The notes under the pieces are model-generated. The model was not told where the DNA came from and searched no databases. It worked only from the letters and a program-made list of their open reading frames with translations. A program made the translations under genes and the position numbers. A DNA stretch of 64,000 bases from Elymus sibiricus (lineage: Eukaryota > Streptophyta > Magnoliopsida > Poales > Poaceae), in contig CM077666.1 in NCBI GenBank assembly GCA_039707655.1, positions 283,577,166 through 283,641,165 on the forward strand. The letters are read 5' to 3'. Shown here one piece after another: positions 44,312 through 55,661 of the stretch. Within the stretch, counting starts at the first letter, position 1. The number at the start of each line of letters is the position of its first letter.

Positions 44312-46205
44312 GAAAGCGCGCTCGTTGCCTTCCTACGGGCGAATGTCGATGTGTTTGCTTGGCAAGCATCTGACATCCCCGGTGTTCCTTGGGAGGTAAT
44401 TGAGCACCACCTTGCTGTCTGCCCTCATGCGAGACCCGTCAAGCAGAAGGTCGGAAAGCAAGCCTTGGAGCAGCAAGAGTTTATTACCGAAGAGATCAAG
44501 AAGCTGGAAGTGGCAGACCTGGTTAGAGGAGTGCTGCACCCCATGTGGTTAGCCAATCCAGTGGTAGTGCGCAAGGCGAATGGGAAGTGGAGGCTTTGTA
44601 TAGACTTCACTGATATAAATAAAGCTTGTCCAAAGGATCCTTTCCCTTTGCCGCGCATCAACCAGATTGTGGACTCCACTGCCGGCTGTGAGTTACTCTC
44701 TTTTCTTGATGCCTATTCTGGTTATCATCAGATCTTTATGGTCAAGGAAGATGAGGAGAAAACTTCATTCATCACTCCATGTGGCACATACTGCTTTTTG
44801 CGTATGCCTTTCAGATTGAAGAGTGCCGGGGCAACATTTGCCAGAGCAGTTTCAGATCGGTTTTGAGCCACAGTTGCATAGAAATGTGGAAGCCTACATG
44901 TATGATATTGTGGTCAAAACCAGAGACAAGTCAACACTGATCCAAGATTTGGAAGAAACATTTGCAAATCTGTGCAAACTCAACTTGAAGTTCAACCTCG
45001 AGAAGTGCGTGTTCGGTGTTCCGTCCGGTGAGCTTCTTCGGTTCTTTGTATCTCAGAGATGGATTGAAGCCAACCCCGACAAGATCAAAGCAATTGAGTA
45101 GATTGAAGCACCAAGACGCATCAAGGACATCAGGCGTCTTGCCGGCTGCATTGCCACCCTCAACAGGTTCATCTCCAAATCGGCAGAGCGCGCCTTGCCA
45201 TTTTTCAAAATATTGAAAAAGGCAGGCCCAGTGAACTGGACTCCGGAAGCGGAGGCCGCGCTCCAAGGTTTGAAGGAGTACATGTCTTCTCCGCCAGTCC
45301 TAGTTGCTCTAGGCCGCAAGAGACGTTGCTGCTATACTTAGCGGCAACGAATCAAGTGGTTAGTGCTGCACTTGTGGCTGAAAGAGAGGGAAGAGGAGGT
45401 AGCAGCTGCAGAGCCACGACCCGACAAGCCAGAGTCTTCTCCGGCAAGGTCAGGTGCCTACAAGCCTGAGATTGTGCAAGCAAGTGAGCCAGATCAGCAA
45501 GTTGTGAAGAAGAAGATGGTGCAGCGCCCAATTTACTTTGTCAGCTCTCTCCTGCAAGGGGCTAGATCAAGGTATTCTCGTGTGCAGAAGTTGCTCTTTG
45601 GACTTCTCATGGGCTCAAGGAAGCTGCGCCACTACTTTCAAGCACACCAAGTCACCGTCATCACTCGCTTTCCTTTGCAACGAATTCTAAGAAATTCAGA
45701 AGCCACCGGTAGGATTGTGGAGTGGGCATTGGAGCTGTCAAGCTTTGACTTAAAATTTGAGAGTACTTCAACAATTCAGAGCAGGGCTTTGGCAGAATTC
45801 ATTGTAGAATGGACTCCAATGCCAGACGAAGAAATTCCAGAGACTTCTCTCCCCGGCAAGGAAACTGTTGACGATTGGATCATGTACTTTGACAGTGCTT
45901 TCACGCTGAAAGGCACCGGTGCCGGCGTGCTGCTTATAGCACCCACCGGAGAGCACCTCAAGTACGTGCTTCAGATGCATTTTCCCATGGAGTAGGCCAC
46001 CAACAACACTGCTGAGTACGAGGGATTGCTTGCCAGCCTGCGCATTGCAATCGACCTTGGTATTCGAAAGTTGATTATCAGAGGCGACTCGCAGCTTGTG
46101 GTGAGGCAGATTAACAAGGATTACCAGAGCCCTTTGATGGAGGCCTATGTTGATGAAGTGAGGAAGTTGGAAGAGCACTTTGACGGTCTATAAGCGGAGC
46201 ACGTT
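44312..46205 (+). pseudogene. Reverse transcriptase-RNase H of element R, catalytic Asp lost
   Basis: RT is visible from ANGKWRLCIDFTDINKACPKD through LSFLDAYSGYHQI and FRLKSAGATFARAV. One extra T near 44850 shifts the frame. The catalytic box reads YMYDIVVKT where the family has YVDDIVVKT, so the first Asp is Tyr. TAG at 45099-45101, a frameshift near 45325, TAG at 45993-45995 and a TAA near 46190 follow. RNase H is recognisable (RPIYFVSSLLQGARSRYSRVQK; WIMYFDSAFTLKGTGAGV; NTAEYEGLLASLRIAIDLG). It cannot be active. Confidence 0.88.
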
Positions 46206-47762
46206 CCCCGTGCCCAGAATTGGATTGCCGATGACCTGTCAAAGCTTGCCGCCCAAAAGATGCCTGTGGAACCAGGGACTTTTGTGCTCCATCTGACTCA
46301 GCCATCTGTTACACCATCAAGGCTGGCAAAGAAGAGAAAGCAAGATGTTGGCGGTTACTTTTCGGCAGAGCTGCTAGCAGCCACCAAGAAAGTAGATACC
46401 GCCGACAAGATACCCTTGGCCGGTGAGCCGCAGCTTCCGGCAAGCCAGATTCTTGCCATCGAGGCAAGCGTTCCCGCAGAGGAAGAAGTGCCTTTAGTCC
46501 TTGTCGTTGAGCCACAAGCTCCGGCATGGGCGCAATCGATCGTCCAGTACCTTCAAATAGGAGATCTTCCCGATGAGCAAGAAGACGTGGAAAGAGTAGC
46601 CCGTCAATCAAGAATGTACAAATTTGTCGATGACACCTTGTACAGGAAAAGACCAAACAGGGTGAAATTGAAGTGCATTTGCCAGGAAGATGGACAGAGG
46701 CTGTTGGAAGAGATGCATGAAGGAATGTGTGGCTCTCATATTGGGTCGCGTGCGCTTGTCGGCAAGGTGTTCCGTCAAGGATTCTACTGGCCGACAGCCC
46801 TTCAAGACGCCTTGGAGGTGGTTATCAGGTGCGAAGCATGCTAGTTCCACTCCAAGGACATCCACCAACCAGCTCAAGTCCTCCAAACCATCCCTCTCTC
46901 CTGGCCTTTCTCAGTCTGGGGGCTCGACATCGTCGGCCCCTTCCCCCGTGCTATCGGGGGCTTTAAATTCTTGGACGTTGTAATCGACAAGTTTAGAAAG
47001 TGGCCTGAGGTAGAGCCAGTGAGAAAGGTGACGGCACAGTCAGCCATCAAGTTCCTCAAAGGATTGGTTGCTTGTTTTGGTGTACCCAGCAAGATCATCA
47101 CCGACAACGGCACCTAGTTCACGAGCAGCGCCTTCACAGCATATTGCCAAGAACTTGGAAACAAGATCTGCTACGCATTTGTTGCTCACCCAAGGAGCAA
47201 TGGACAAGTAGAGAGGGAAAATGCAGAAGTGCTGCGTGGTCACAGGACCAGAACTTTCGACAGGCTGCACAAATGTGGAAGGCACTGGGTGGAAGAGTTG
47301 CCGGTGATTCTTTCGTCAATCAGAACAACACCAAGTCGAGCCACTGGCCAGACACCCTTCTACCTTGTATATGGTGCAGAAGCGGTGCTCCCCACGGAAC
47401 TCAGATACGGGTCACCTCGAGTTTTGGCCTTCGATGAGGAGGATCAAGATGAGCTGCGGCAAGATGATGCCACGCTCCTTGAGGAAGATCATTTCTGGGC
47501 TGCTGTCCGTGCTGCATGGTACCAGCAAGCTTTGCGCTGCTATCATAGCTGCAAAGTTAACGCCGGGAATCTTGAGGAAGGCGACCTTGTTCTTCATCGG
47601 ATTCTGTCAATGAAGGGTCAAAACAAGTTGATGCCAAAGTGGGAGGGCCCTTACTGGGTAGTACGAGTCACTAGGCCTGGCGCAGTCCGCCTAGAGACCG
47701 AAGATGGCACTCCGGTGCTCAACTCATGGAATATTGCGCATCTTCGCAAGTTTTACCCGTAA
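46206..47762 (+). pseudogene. Integrase of element R
   Basis: A linker of about 150 codons leads to the zinc-binding part (HEGMCGSHIGSRALVGKVFRQGFYWP...CEAC, followed by TAG at 46842-46844). The core has WGLDIVGPFP (D), IITDNGT (D; then TAG 47115-47117) and SNGQVERENAE (E). A frame change near 47230 precedes an intact C-terminal ORF (WVEELPVILSSIRTTPSRATGQTPFYLVYGAEAVLPTE... PKWEGPYWVVRVTRPGAVRLET). It ends at TAA after HLRKFYP. Confidence 0.88.
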
Positions 47763-48554
47763 GGCGCGGTTGCTGGGCTGCCCGACAACCTCTTTTGTAC
47801 AAGCTTGCCAGCAAGGCATGTAACCCTTTGTACAGAGCCGGGCGCAGACCCCGTGCGTAGTGAATAAAAGTTAAGTGTTTCACAACTCTTTGTCAAAGTA
47901 CATATTTATTTATATGTTGTAGGCAGTGTTGTGCTACATTTTACCTTGCATAGGATGATTAACGAACCGTCAAGGTTCCAGCCTCATCTTTTCTCTTCTT
48001 TCTTTTTCTCAAAGGACGGAAGGGTTCCTCGTGTGCAAGTTTCCTAGGGGGAGTGACGGTATGGATACCAAGTGACGTTCAAGATATCGTTCTACGATAA
48101 GAAGTACAACAAAGAAAAAGCTAAGTTGAAAAACTTTGAAATAAATTCTTTGTTGTAGTTGCAATTTCTCCTTGAATGATTTTGGCCTTTGTATGAGAAA
48201 TCTGCACGCTAAGGAACCTTGTCGTGATCAACTACGCTCTTACTTTGTTTCGAGTCCGCTCAACAATTTAAGTGCCTGCGTTGTTATCGTCAAGTGTAAC
48301 CTTGCCGACAGCGACACTTCCGGCAGGCTGCTAAGGACTTGTTCCTCAAGTGCTTGTGGCAAGAGTGCACGCACCGGCAAGATTCCAGCAAGCGTAGGGT
48401 ACAGAAATCATGGAAAGATAGAATAAGACAAGAGGAACAACATGCATATATCCATTCAAGACACAAGTCATGTTACATCAAAAGCAGAATACAGTTCTAA
48501 GATAGATTTGTCTTTTACGTAGACTGCACTTGCGACAAGATGGTATGAGAACAA
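47763..48554. other. Region between pol and the antisense gene of R
   Basis: No ORF is supported. An AATAAAAG polyadenylation-like signal (about 47861-47868) lies 100 bp after the pol stop and may end a gag-pol transcript. The far part would be the 3' UTR of the antisense gene. Confidence 0.55.
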
Positions 48555-51500
48555 TTAGTGCCTGTGCTGGCCCTCTGTCCTGGGGATCTGGCCGACCTTG
48601 TCGGCGATGGGCGCGACGAGCTCTTCGGCGGCCTTGGTGTCGGCTCCCTTTGGCAGGCTGGTGAAGACTTTGGAGAGATCAACGCTTGGGTTCCGGTACA
48701 CCACCTTGACGAGCACCTTGAAGAGGACGTCCCAGCAAAGCTTGCGGGATTCGCTGGCAAGGTATGCGGCTCGAGCTTCGTGGTGCTTTTCCAGCGCCTC
48801 GATCAAGGTTTCGAAGAAAAGAGTAAGCCTGGCGCTGGCGGTGTCCCCTTCGGTGGTGGAGTAGTGGTATTTAGGCAAGCCCAAGGCGAAAAGTTGTGCG
48901 GTGAGGTTTTTCGTAGCAACCACAAGACAATCAGTCCAAAGCTTGTAGGCATTCTTGATCTCGTTGAAGGTGTTGGCGGTGCTCGCGACCAAGGCCTTCT
49001 CTTCTTGGAAGTCCTTCGTCAAGATCTTCTCACGCTTTTTGGCTTCATCAAGAGACTTCTCCAAGGCGGTTAATTTCATCTTGTGATCTTCAATCATGTC
49101 GTTGGCCTTGGTGAGCTCTTGGTTCTTGGCGGATGCTGAAGTTTGCAGCTCCGCCAAGGTGTGAGTTACCTTCTCTGCATCTGCTTTCAGCGCCAAGATC
49201 TCCTTGCCATTGGCGGTGATATCTGCTTCGAGCGCTCACACCTTGCCTTCTAGCTCGGTCTTGGTGGCCTCTGCGACTTTGGCAGCATCGATGGCCTCCT
49301 TGATCTTGCTGGCATGCTCTGTAGCTTGAGCTTCGATGGCCTCTTTGTGCTTGCACTCCAGCTCCTGGGTCTGCTGTGAAATGAGGGCCTGGATCTCATT
49401 ATCTTTGCTGCAAAGCGTAGCGGCAAGCCCTGCTTCACGAGCAGCAAGCTCTTCTTCATGAGCGTCAAGGCATCCTGCCTCGGTTGCCGCTATCCTCTGT
49501 GCAGCCTCCTCATGTGCCTTGTCGACTTCAGCCTTTTCCAAGACAAACTGTTCCTTGGCCTTGGCTAGCTGGGTGTGCTGTTCTTGGAGATCCTGGAGGC
49601 ATTCTGCATACCAGATCTGCGTTTCCTCCACACGCTTCTTGAACTCCTCCTCCGCCTTGTCAAGGATGGCAGCCCTGGAGTCCAAGCTCTCGGTACGACT
49701 GAGGTAGCATGCCTGAAGCTTCTGAAAATTCACGCCCATGGCCTTGAGGAGCTGCTTTTCTTTAGTCCTGTCGGTGTTGGCATGCGGCTCATCGACGACT
49801 TCGAGCCTAGCAGCGGCAATGATCTCATCATCCAAGACTTCTCCTTCCGTGGGCGCCCTGATGCTTGACGTCCCAGGGAGGCTGGCGAACAAGTTGTCGC
49901 CAACCTTCAGATATCTGCTTGAGAAGGGCTCTTCAGATACCGAAGGGTGGTCATCCGCGACCGCCTTGCCGGTCAGGATCGCCCTCATGGCCAAGTCAGC
50001 GCTTGGTGCTCCTGAGATAGGTATGTCTTCAGTGGCCTCGGCACTCTTGTTGCCACCCTCCTTGGCGGTGTCCTTGGCGGCCTCTTCATGAGCGTCCTTG
50101 GTGGCCTCCTCATCAGTCCTCCTGATGGCCTCGTCAGCAGCAATGTTGCTGGCCTCGTCGGCGGCGTCCCTTGCGATCTCCTCGATGGTGGAGTCGATGT
50201 CCATTTCATCAGATGGAAGAGAGAAAATCAAGATTCAGATCAAGTTCAAGAAAACAAAAAAGAAGATTTAAAGGGGAAAAGTGCTTGACGGCAAAAGGCT
50301 TACCGGACTGAGACTGTTGAGGGGGAACAGTTTCCTCTCCGACAACCTCGGTTATCATCACCTGGTTACCTATAGCCTCGATTGCCGGCACCTCATCAGC
50401 GCGAACAGGCTCGTCTGTGGAGGTCCTTGCCGGAGAGCCGCTTGCCAGGGCAGCGGGTGACGGAGATGTCCCAGTTGGATCTGCCTCTGGGCGTTCCTCC
50501 TTGTGGCACTCTTCTCCTGCTCCCGTGCCAATGTCAGCGGTGAATATCTCAACACCAACACTTGCCAAAGGAAAGTGAATAGTGGCCTCACGCTGGGGGC
50601 TGCACCAAGGGCTGGTATCTACGATGTCATCGCCTGGCGCTGTGCTTGTCGCCGGATCTTCCTCTGCCGCAGTCCTCGCCCTTTTGGCCATCCTTTGTGC
50701 CAAGGTCTCCCCATCGCTGCCAAATCAAGGCAAGGCGGAGCAAGTCAGCATAACAAGAATAAGAGATCAAGAATCGATGAAAGTGGACGGAGATACATAC
50801 TCTTATTCCTCCTCCTCGTCGCTTAGGATGGAGAGATCATATAAGCTCTCAGGCCTGCTGCTGGAGGAGGGGGCGGGGTAGAAGCTCTGGCCTGCTTGGG
50901 TGCCATGGGCGCGGCAAGTCGAGAAGACCCGCCTCCTCTGGCAGCCAGTACGGCTGTTTTCCTCGTAGAGGTATGCCGCACTAGCTGTTGTTGAGGTGCT
51001 TGGCGTTGAGATCCTTGCCGTCCGGTGGCCTTGCCGGCTACCTCCTTGTTGGCTACTTCATCGCCTGAAGATGCTCCATGGACTGGCTCTCCAGAGACAG
51101 CTTTCCGGAGGATGCGAGGCATTCTTGCCGGAACGGCAGGAGCAGGGAGCTCCATATGCACTTGCTCTTCAGCAATTTCTTCGCCCTGTTCCCCGGCAGG
51201 CCCCTCTTGCTCTCCGGCAAGTTCCTCCAGCGGCTCTTCTGCCGTTTCATCATTGGACTCCTCATCAACATCGGCTGCCGCGGACCCAGAGCCACTGGCG
51301 CCTTCAGCCATTCTCGCCTCTGCTGCCCTATTGGCGATATGCGCCAACTCTTCGGGGGTGGTGTCGCGGATGAGGTCTTTCTCCTCCCTGACGGGCCTCT
51401 CCACCAGGGTATCAAACCACTCCTGTACCGCGTCTTCAGGTGGCTCCTGCCAAAGCGCTTCGACGCCATGGACATTGCAAGCCGGCATCATCGCAATGAT

Positions 51501-52538
51501 GGAATCCCCGGCGGAGTTGTTGCACAAGGGCACCACGCTTGCCGGCAGCTTGAAGTTGCCGGTGGCGCGAAAGAGCTGCTCACAGAGGACCCTGTGCTGC
51601 AGCACCGTCAGGTTGGCGTGCAATCCAGTCCGCACCCGCATGATATCTGCCACGTTCTTGTAGTCCCAGGCGGGCCTGCCCTTGTTCTGAAGAGGAGCGA
51701 TGCGGCAGCGAAGGAAGTCAGCCCCCACCATTTCAATGGTGAGGTCGGCAGCCTTGAGACGGAGGATGCGTGTCGTGGCGATTGTGAACTTCTTGTCGTC
51801 GGCGTCGAAAGAGCTCCAGTCATTGCCGCACACCACCTTTGTCATTCTGGGCTTGCAGAAATCGGGGTAATCAGCGTCCTTGATCCAACACCATTCCCCG
51901 CGCCACTCGTTCCACTTCTGATGGAGCAACCCTTGAAGATAGACATCCTTGTCCCTGGGGATCCAAGTGATACCACCGGAGAGGGCATCTGCTTCGATGC
52001 GTGGAGTAAAATAATGGCAGAAGAGGGCTACACTAGGCATTACGCCGATAAAGTTTTCGCACATACGCGCAAAGACGGCCATACAAGTCATGCCGTTGGG
52101 GGTGAAGTCTAGGAGACAGAACCCGTAGGTGTATATGATTTCTACGAAGAACTCAGAGAAAGGAGGGACAAGTCCGCAGTAAAAATACGCAGTGAAGAAG
52201 GGGTACTTGTCTGGACTAGGCCTGACGGAGCCAGGAAGAACCTCTGGCGTAGAGTGGGCGGTCGTCTCCTTCCCCCACATGATCGACTAACGATTCACCA
52301 AATCACTCTGGTCCAACACCGGCTTGAAGATGACATTGTCCCTCCGCGCCATTGCCAGCTCCTCCTTCCTCGCCTCCACCTCTGGATCGACTGCTTTCTC
52401 TGGTTTGCCTTGGCCTCTCTTCCGTGCCATGGCTGCTTTGGGGAGAGCGGATCTGGGGCAGGCGGGGGCGCGGCGCAGCAGTGGACGCAAATAGCGCACT
52501 CTGCTCTTGCGCGAGGAAGAAGATGGTGGCGATGGCAA
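48555..52538 (-). pseudogene. Antisense extra gene of R (Transposase_28/gypsy-type domain plus coiled coil)
   Basis: The best start is ATG 52430 (MARKRGQGKPEKAVDPEVEA). Exon 1 runs to about 50801 and contains PDKYPFFTAYFYCGLVPPFSEFF, then IGVMPSVALFCHYFTPRI and WCWIKDADYP..C, the pattern of the putative gypsy-type transposon domain (Pfam Transposase_28), then an acidic Ala/Glu-rich tail. Exon 2 is 50716-50304 (GGCAG acceptor, GTAAGC donor). Exon 3, from about 50231 to 48555, encodes a long coiled coil (AAILDKAEEEFKKRVEET..., KAEVDKAHEEAAQRI). Breaks: TAG 52287-52289, a frameshift near 50870, TGA 49236-49238 and no clear acceptor before exon 3. Function unknown. Confidence 0.75.
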
Positions 52539-52579
52539 GATTGGGAGAAGAGGGTAAATGAGCAGCGCCCCTCGTAGTT

Positions 52580-52592
52580 TCCTTTTTATGGG
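52580..52592 (-). promoter_or_regulatory. TATA box candidate for the antisense gene of R
   Basis: Minus-strand CCATAAAAAGG lies about 150 bp upstream of ATG 52430, suitable for a short 5' UTR. It suggests that the antisense gene has its own promoter inside the element rather than reading from an LTR. Confidence 0.4.
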
Positions 52593-52824
52593 GAAGGCGC
52601 GGGGGCTGGCTCTTTACTGTCCTGCGTGGTTGCGCTTTTCAGGCGCACTACCTCCCGTGGCCGTTTCGTTCCACTTCTCCCACGCCTGCATTTAATGCGC
52701 GTCGTGGGGGGCATGGTAAAAGAGAAGATTATGGCAGTTATCCTCTGCCATGCATGCCTGTGCATTGTTTGGGCTTAGCCCAAAGACGCCTCGCATGCGT
52801 GTATGGCTCAGGCCCGGGTGCTCC

Positions 52825-53745
52825 TGTTGGTGTACTAAAACATGGGTGCCTTCGTACCCTGACTAGTGCAGAGGCAGTTGCAGCCCTCCCGACGGCAAGG
52901 GCTTGCCAGAGGATTGCTTCCGTGTCCAAGACTCAAGACTTGGTATAAAAAGACCGTGAAGAAGACCTCCAGGCAGGTCGTTGAGAAGTACTATTCTAAG
53001 TACTGAAGATCAAGATTACCCTTGCCGGCAAGCTTCGTATCGGCAAGGTGAAGACCAAGAATCTGGTTGCCAGCAAGCGAAGGCCCGACAAGCTCCGTGC
53101 CAGCAGGCTTCGTCTGTCCCGTTACCGCTCCACCTCATCATCGGCTAGATAAGCACGCATGATAGGTGTTAAGCGAGCATGCAGTCAAACATAACTGGCC
53201 AAGGCACGTGTCGGTATGCCACGCAAGGATTAACTTTAATGACACCCGCCCCTGGGACGTGTCAAGATAGCAGGAGGGCGGCTGGACCGGTGATACAGAT
53301 CTTTTGCCAAAATCCTCGCCTCCCCGGCGTAGCAGCTAACAGTGCATTTAATGCGCTTGTCCTACCCCGTTAGGAGATAGACTTGGTGACGGTGTAGTCA
53401 CTATTCATACCCTTTAAATGACCGTATTAGCCACTGTGGTAACCCCTTGACCTATAAAAGGAGGCCCACGGTTACAGTTAGAACGGTCGACACCTAGTTC
53501 AATTACGTGTGGTAGCTGCACTTCCCGCGCACCTTGCCGGCAAGCTGCGCTCCTTGTAATCTTGAGCTCATACACAATCAAACCACCAAAGCAGGAGTAG
53601 GGTTTTATGCTCAAAGCGGCCCGAACCTGGATAAATCATTGCATGTTCTTGCATCTATTAGCCTTGCTCTTCGTAGCACGCCGATCCCGTAGCCGAACCG
53701 CAAAGGGATCCTCTCGATCCCATAGATCGTCGTTTTCCCACGACA
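52825..53745 (+). repeat. 3' LTR of element R
   Basis: The end is firm: TTTTCCCACGACA at 53745 is followed by W sequence that matches 59553 onward. The start is uncertain. TGTTGGTG at 52825 gives TGT...ACA ends, but no purine tract precedes it; a second option is TGGTAAAAG near 52715, preceded by GTGGGGGGCA. A TATA box, CCTATAAAAGG, is at 53451-53461. The palindrome CTTGCCGGCAAG occurs at 53021-53032 and 53533-53544. Confidence 0.7.
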
Positions 53746-54558
53746 CCCGTGACCTTGGGGTAATCTAGGCATATGGGTTGGTTCATGTTTTCATCCTTCT
53801 TTCTCTGGTAAAAACTTTGGGGTACTCTTTGAAGTTCTTTGTGTGGATTGAATATTATGAATCTGAGATTGTTTGATGCATATCAAATAATTAACTCACG
53901 GATACTTGCGGTGACATTGGAGTATCTAGGTGACATTAGAGTTGGTTGATGTGTATCATATGGTGTTATTTTAGTACGAACTCTAGGGTTGTTTGTGACA
54001 CTTATAGGGATGGCTCAATAGATTGATCGGAAAGAATAACTTTGAGGTGGTTTCGTACCCTACAACAATTTCATCTTATGTTCTCCGCTAGATAAGAACT
54101 TTGGAGTGATTCTTTGTCGCACGTTGAGGGATTGTTATATGATTCAAATATGTTAGCATTGTTGAGAGATTGCACTAGTGAAAGTATGAACCCTAGACCT
54201 TGTTTCTAAGCATTGCAATACTGTTTGTGCTCACTTTTGTTACTTGTTACCTTGCTGTTTTTTATTGTTCGGATTACAAAAACCTATATCTTCTATCCAT
54301 ACTACACTTGTATCACCATCTCTTCGCCGAACTAGTGCACCTATACAATTTACCATTGTATTGGGTGTGTTGGGGACACAAGAAATTGTTTGTATTTGAT
54401 TGCAGGGTTGTTTGAGAGAGACCATCTTCATCCTACACCTCCCACAGATTGATAAACCTTAGGTCATCCACTTGAGGGAAATTTGCTGCTGTCCTACAAA
54501 ACTATGCGCTTGGAGGCCCAACATGAGTCTACAAGAATAAGTTTTGTAGTAGACATCA
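53746..54558 (+). repeat. 5' LTR of W (3' part; rest displaced by R)
   Basis: It starts CCCGTGACCTTGGGG, collinear with 59553, and ends GTAGTAGACATCA just before the primer-binding site. The missing first 877 bp of the LTR should lie beyond the far end of R, outside the window. The 71-codon ORF at 54200 is part of the LTR and recurs at 60007. Confidence 0.92.
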
Positions 54559-54568
54559 AGCTCTTTTC

Positions 54569-54587
54569 TGGCGCCGTTGCCGGGGAG
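54569..54587 (+). other. Primer-binding site of W
   Basis: TGGCGCCGTTGCCGGGGAG lies 10 bases after the LTR end. It is the same site as in S (with changes there), which implies that W and S use the same type of tRNA primer. Confidence 0.75.
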
Positions 54588-54680
54588 GTGAGTGCTTGAA
54601 GCTATATCTTTAGATCTTGCAATTGAATCTTTTTGTTTCTTGTTTATCACTAGTTTGGTTTATAAAAGAAAACTAAAAAA

Positions 54681-55661
54681 ATGGAATTGAGGTTGCCACA
54701 AATGCTTTATTTTTATAATGTCTTTCTTGAAAATGATGGATCAGAAAATTGTGCTCAATTGTTAGAAGAAGAATTCAATAAAATGTTTGGCATAAAATCT
54801 TTGAATGATAAGAATGATTGCAATGTTGTTAGTATGCTTTCTATGAATGTGCATGATGCTAATGATATGCAAAGCTACAAGCTTGGGGATGCTATGTTTG
54901 ATGAAGATGATATTTTTAGTCCCCCAAGTTTTGATGAGCAAATTTATTATGATGATAGCATGCTTCCTATTTATGATGATAATATTGATGAAAGTGGGTT
55001 TGGAAGAGTGTCAACTCTAGGTACTGATGATCCCACTATTTTGGAGGGTGTTGAATCTTATGGCAATAATTATAAAAGTGGATTTGGAGAGGTCATGACT
55101 TTATTTAATGATGATTCCACTATTTTGGAAGAGGTTTCAATTGATTATGACAACAAAGTTGCTATCTATGATGATTATTGTGATGACATCTATGATATAA
55201 AGAGTAATGATAACCATGAAACTTGTCATCATAATTCTAATGTTGAATTGGGTCATATCAATCAAGTATCACATGATATTTATTTCGTTAAATTTGCTCC
55301 CACTATTATGGATGAGAATAAATTTGCTTATGTGGAGAGTAATAAAAATCCTATGCTTGTAGGTCATGAAAAGAATGCTTTATGTGATAGCTATATTATT
55401 GAATTCATTCATGATGCTACTGAAAATTATTATGAGAGAGGATCATATGCTTGTAGGTGTGGCAATAATATCAAGTTTCCTCTCCATGTGTTGAAAGTTT
55501 TGAAATTATACTTGTTTTGCCTTCCTATGCTAGTTGATTCTTACTCCCATAAATTGTTTCCTCACAAAATCCCTATGCATAGGAAGTGGGTTACGCTTAA
55601 ATTTGCTTTTCATATGATTCATGATGCTCTCTTTGTGTTTCAATTCTTTATTCTTATGTGA
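54681..55661 (+). CDS. Orphan ORF of non-autonomous element W, function unknown
   Basis: This is an uninterrupted 326-codon ORF, starting MELRLPQMLYFYNVFLEN. The middle is very acidic and rich in Asp, Asn and Tyr (DAMFDEDDIFSPPSFDEQIYYDD, MLPIYDDNIDESGFG). Two internal blocks are similar, around residues 105-125 and 130-150: SGFGRVSTLGTDDPTILEGV and SGFGEVMTLFNDDSTILEEV. The C-terminus has a CRCGNN motif and hydrophobic stretches (LYLFCLPMLVDSY). It is not gag or pol by any motif I know. It sits where gag would start and stayed open although the element is old. Confidence 0.6.
   Translation: MELRLPQMLYFYNVFLENDGSENCAQLLEEEFNKMFGIKSLNDKNDCNVVSMLSMNVHDANDMQSYKLGDAMFDEDDIFSPPSFDEQIYYDDSMLPIYDDNIDESGFGRVSTLGTDDPTILEGVESYGNNYKSGFGEVMTLFNDDSTILEEVSIDYDNKVAIYDDYCDDIYDIKSNDNHETCHHNSNVELGHINQVSHDIYFVKFAPTIMDENKFAYVESNKNPMLVGHEKNALCDSYIIEFIHDATENYYERGSYACRCGNNIKFPLHVLKVLKLYLFCLPMLVDSYSHKLFPHKIPMHRKWVTLKFAFHMIHDALFVFQFFILM

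Larger units (their letters stand above)
42364..53745 (+). mobile_element. LTR retrotransposon R (Ty3/Gypsy, Tat lineage) with an antisense extra ORF
   Basis: Gag, protease, RT, RNase H and integrase follow in Gypsy order on the plus strand. A large multi-exon gene then lies on the minus strand between pol and the 3' LTR. An antisense ORF at this place is known in part of the Tat lineage, and the integrase resembles that lineage. The 5' LTR and start of gag are separated off by L and S and lie left of the window; only a few bases (1697-1704) remain on that side. The right end is followed by CCCGT, the continuation of the W LTR. Confidence 0.88.

Noticed and set aside
51025..52112. Plus-strand ORFs of 212 and 344 codons
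   Set aside because: They are the complement of the antisense gene of R, whose domain text and splice sites are on the minus strand.
54200..54415. 71-codon ORF, repeated at 60007-60222
   Set aside because: Both lie in the LTRs of W and are explained by LTR identity.
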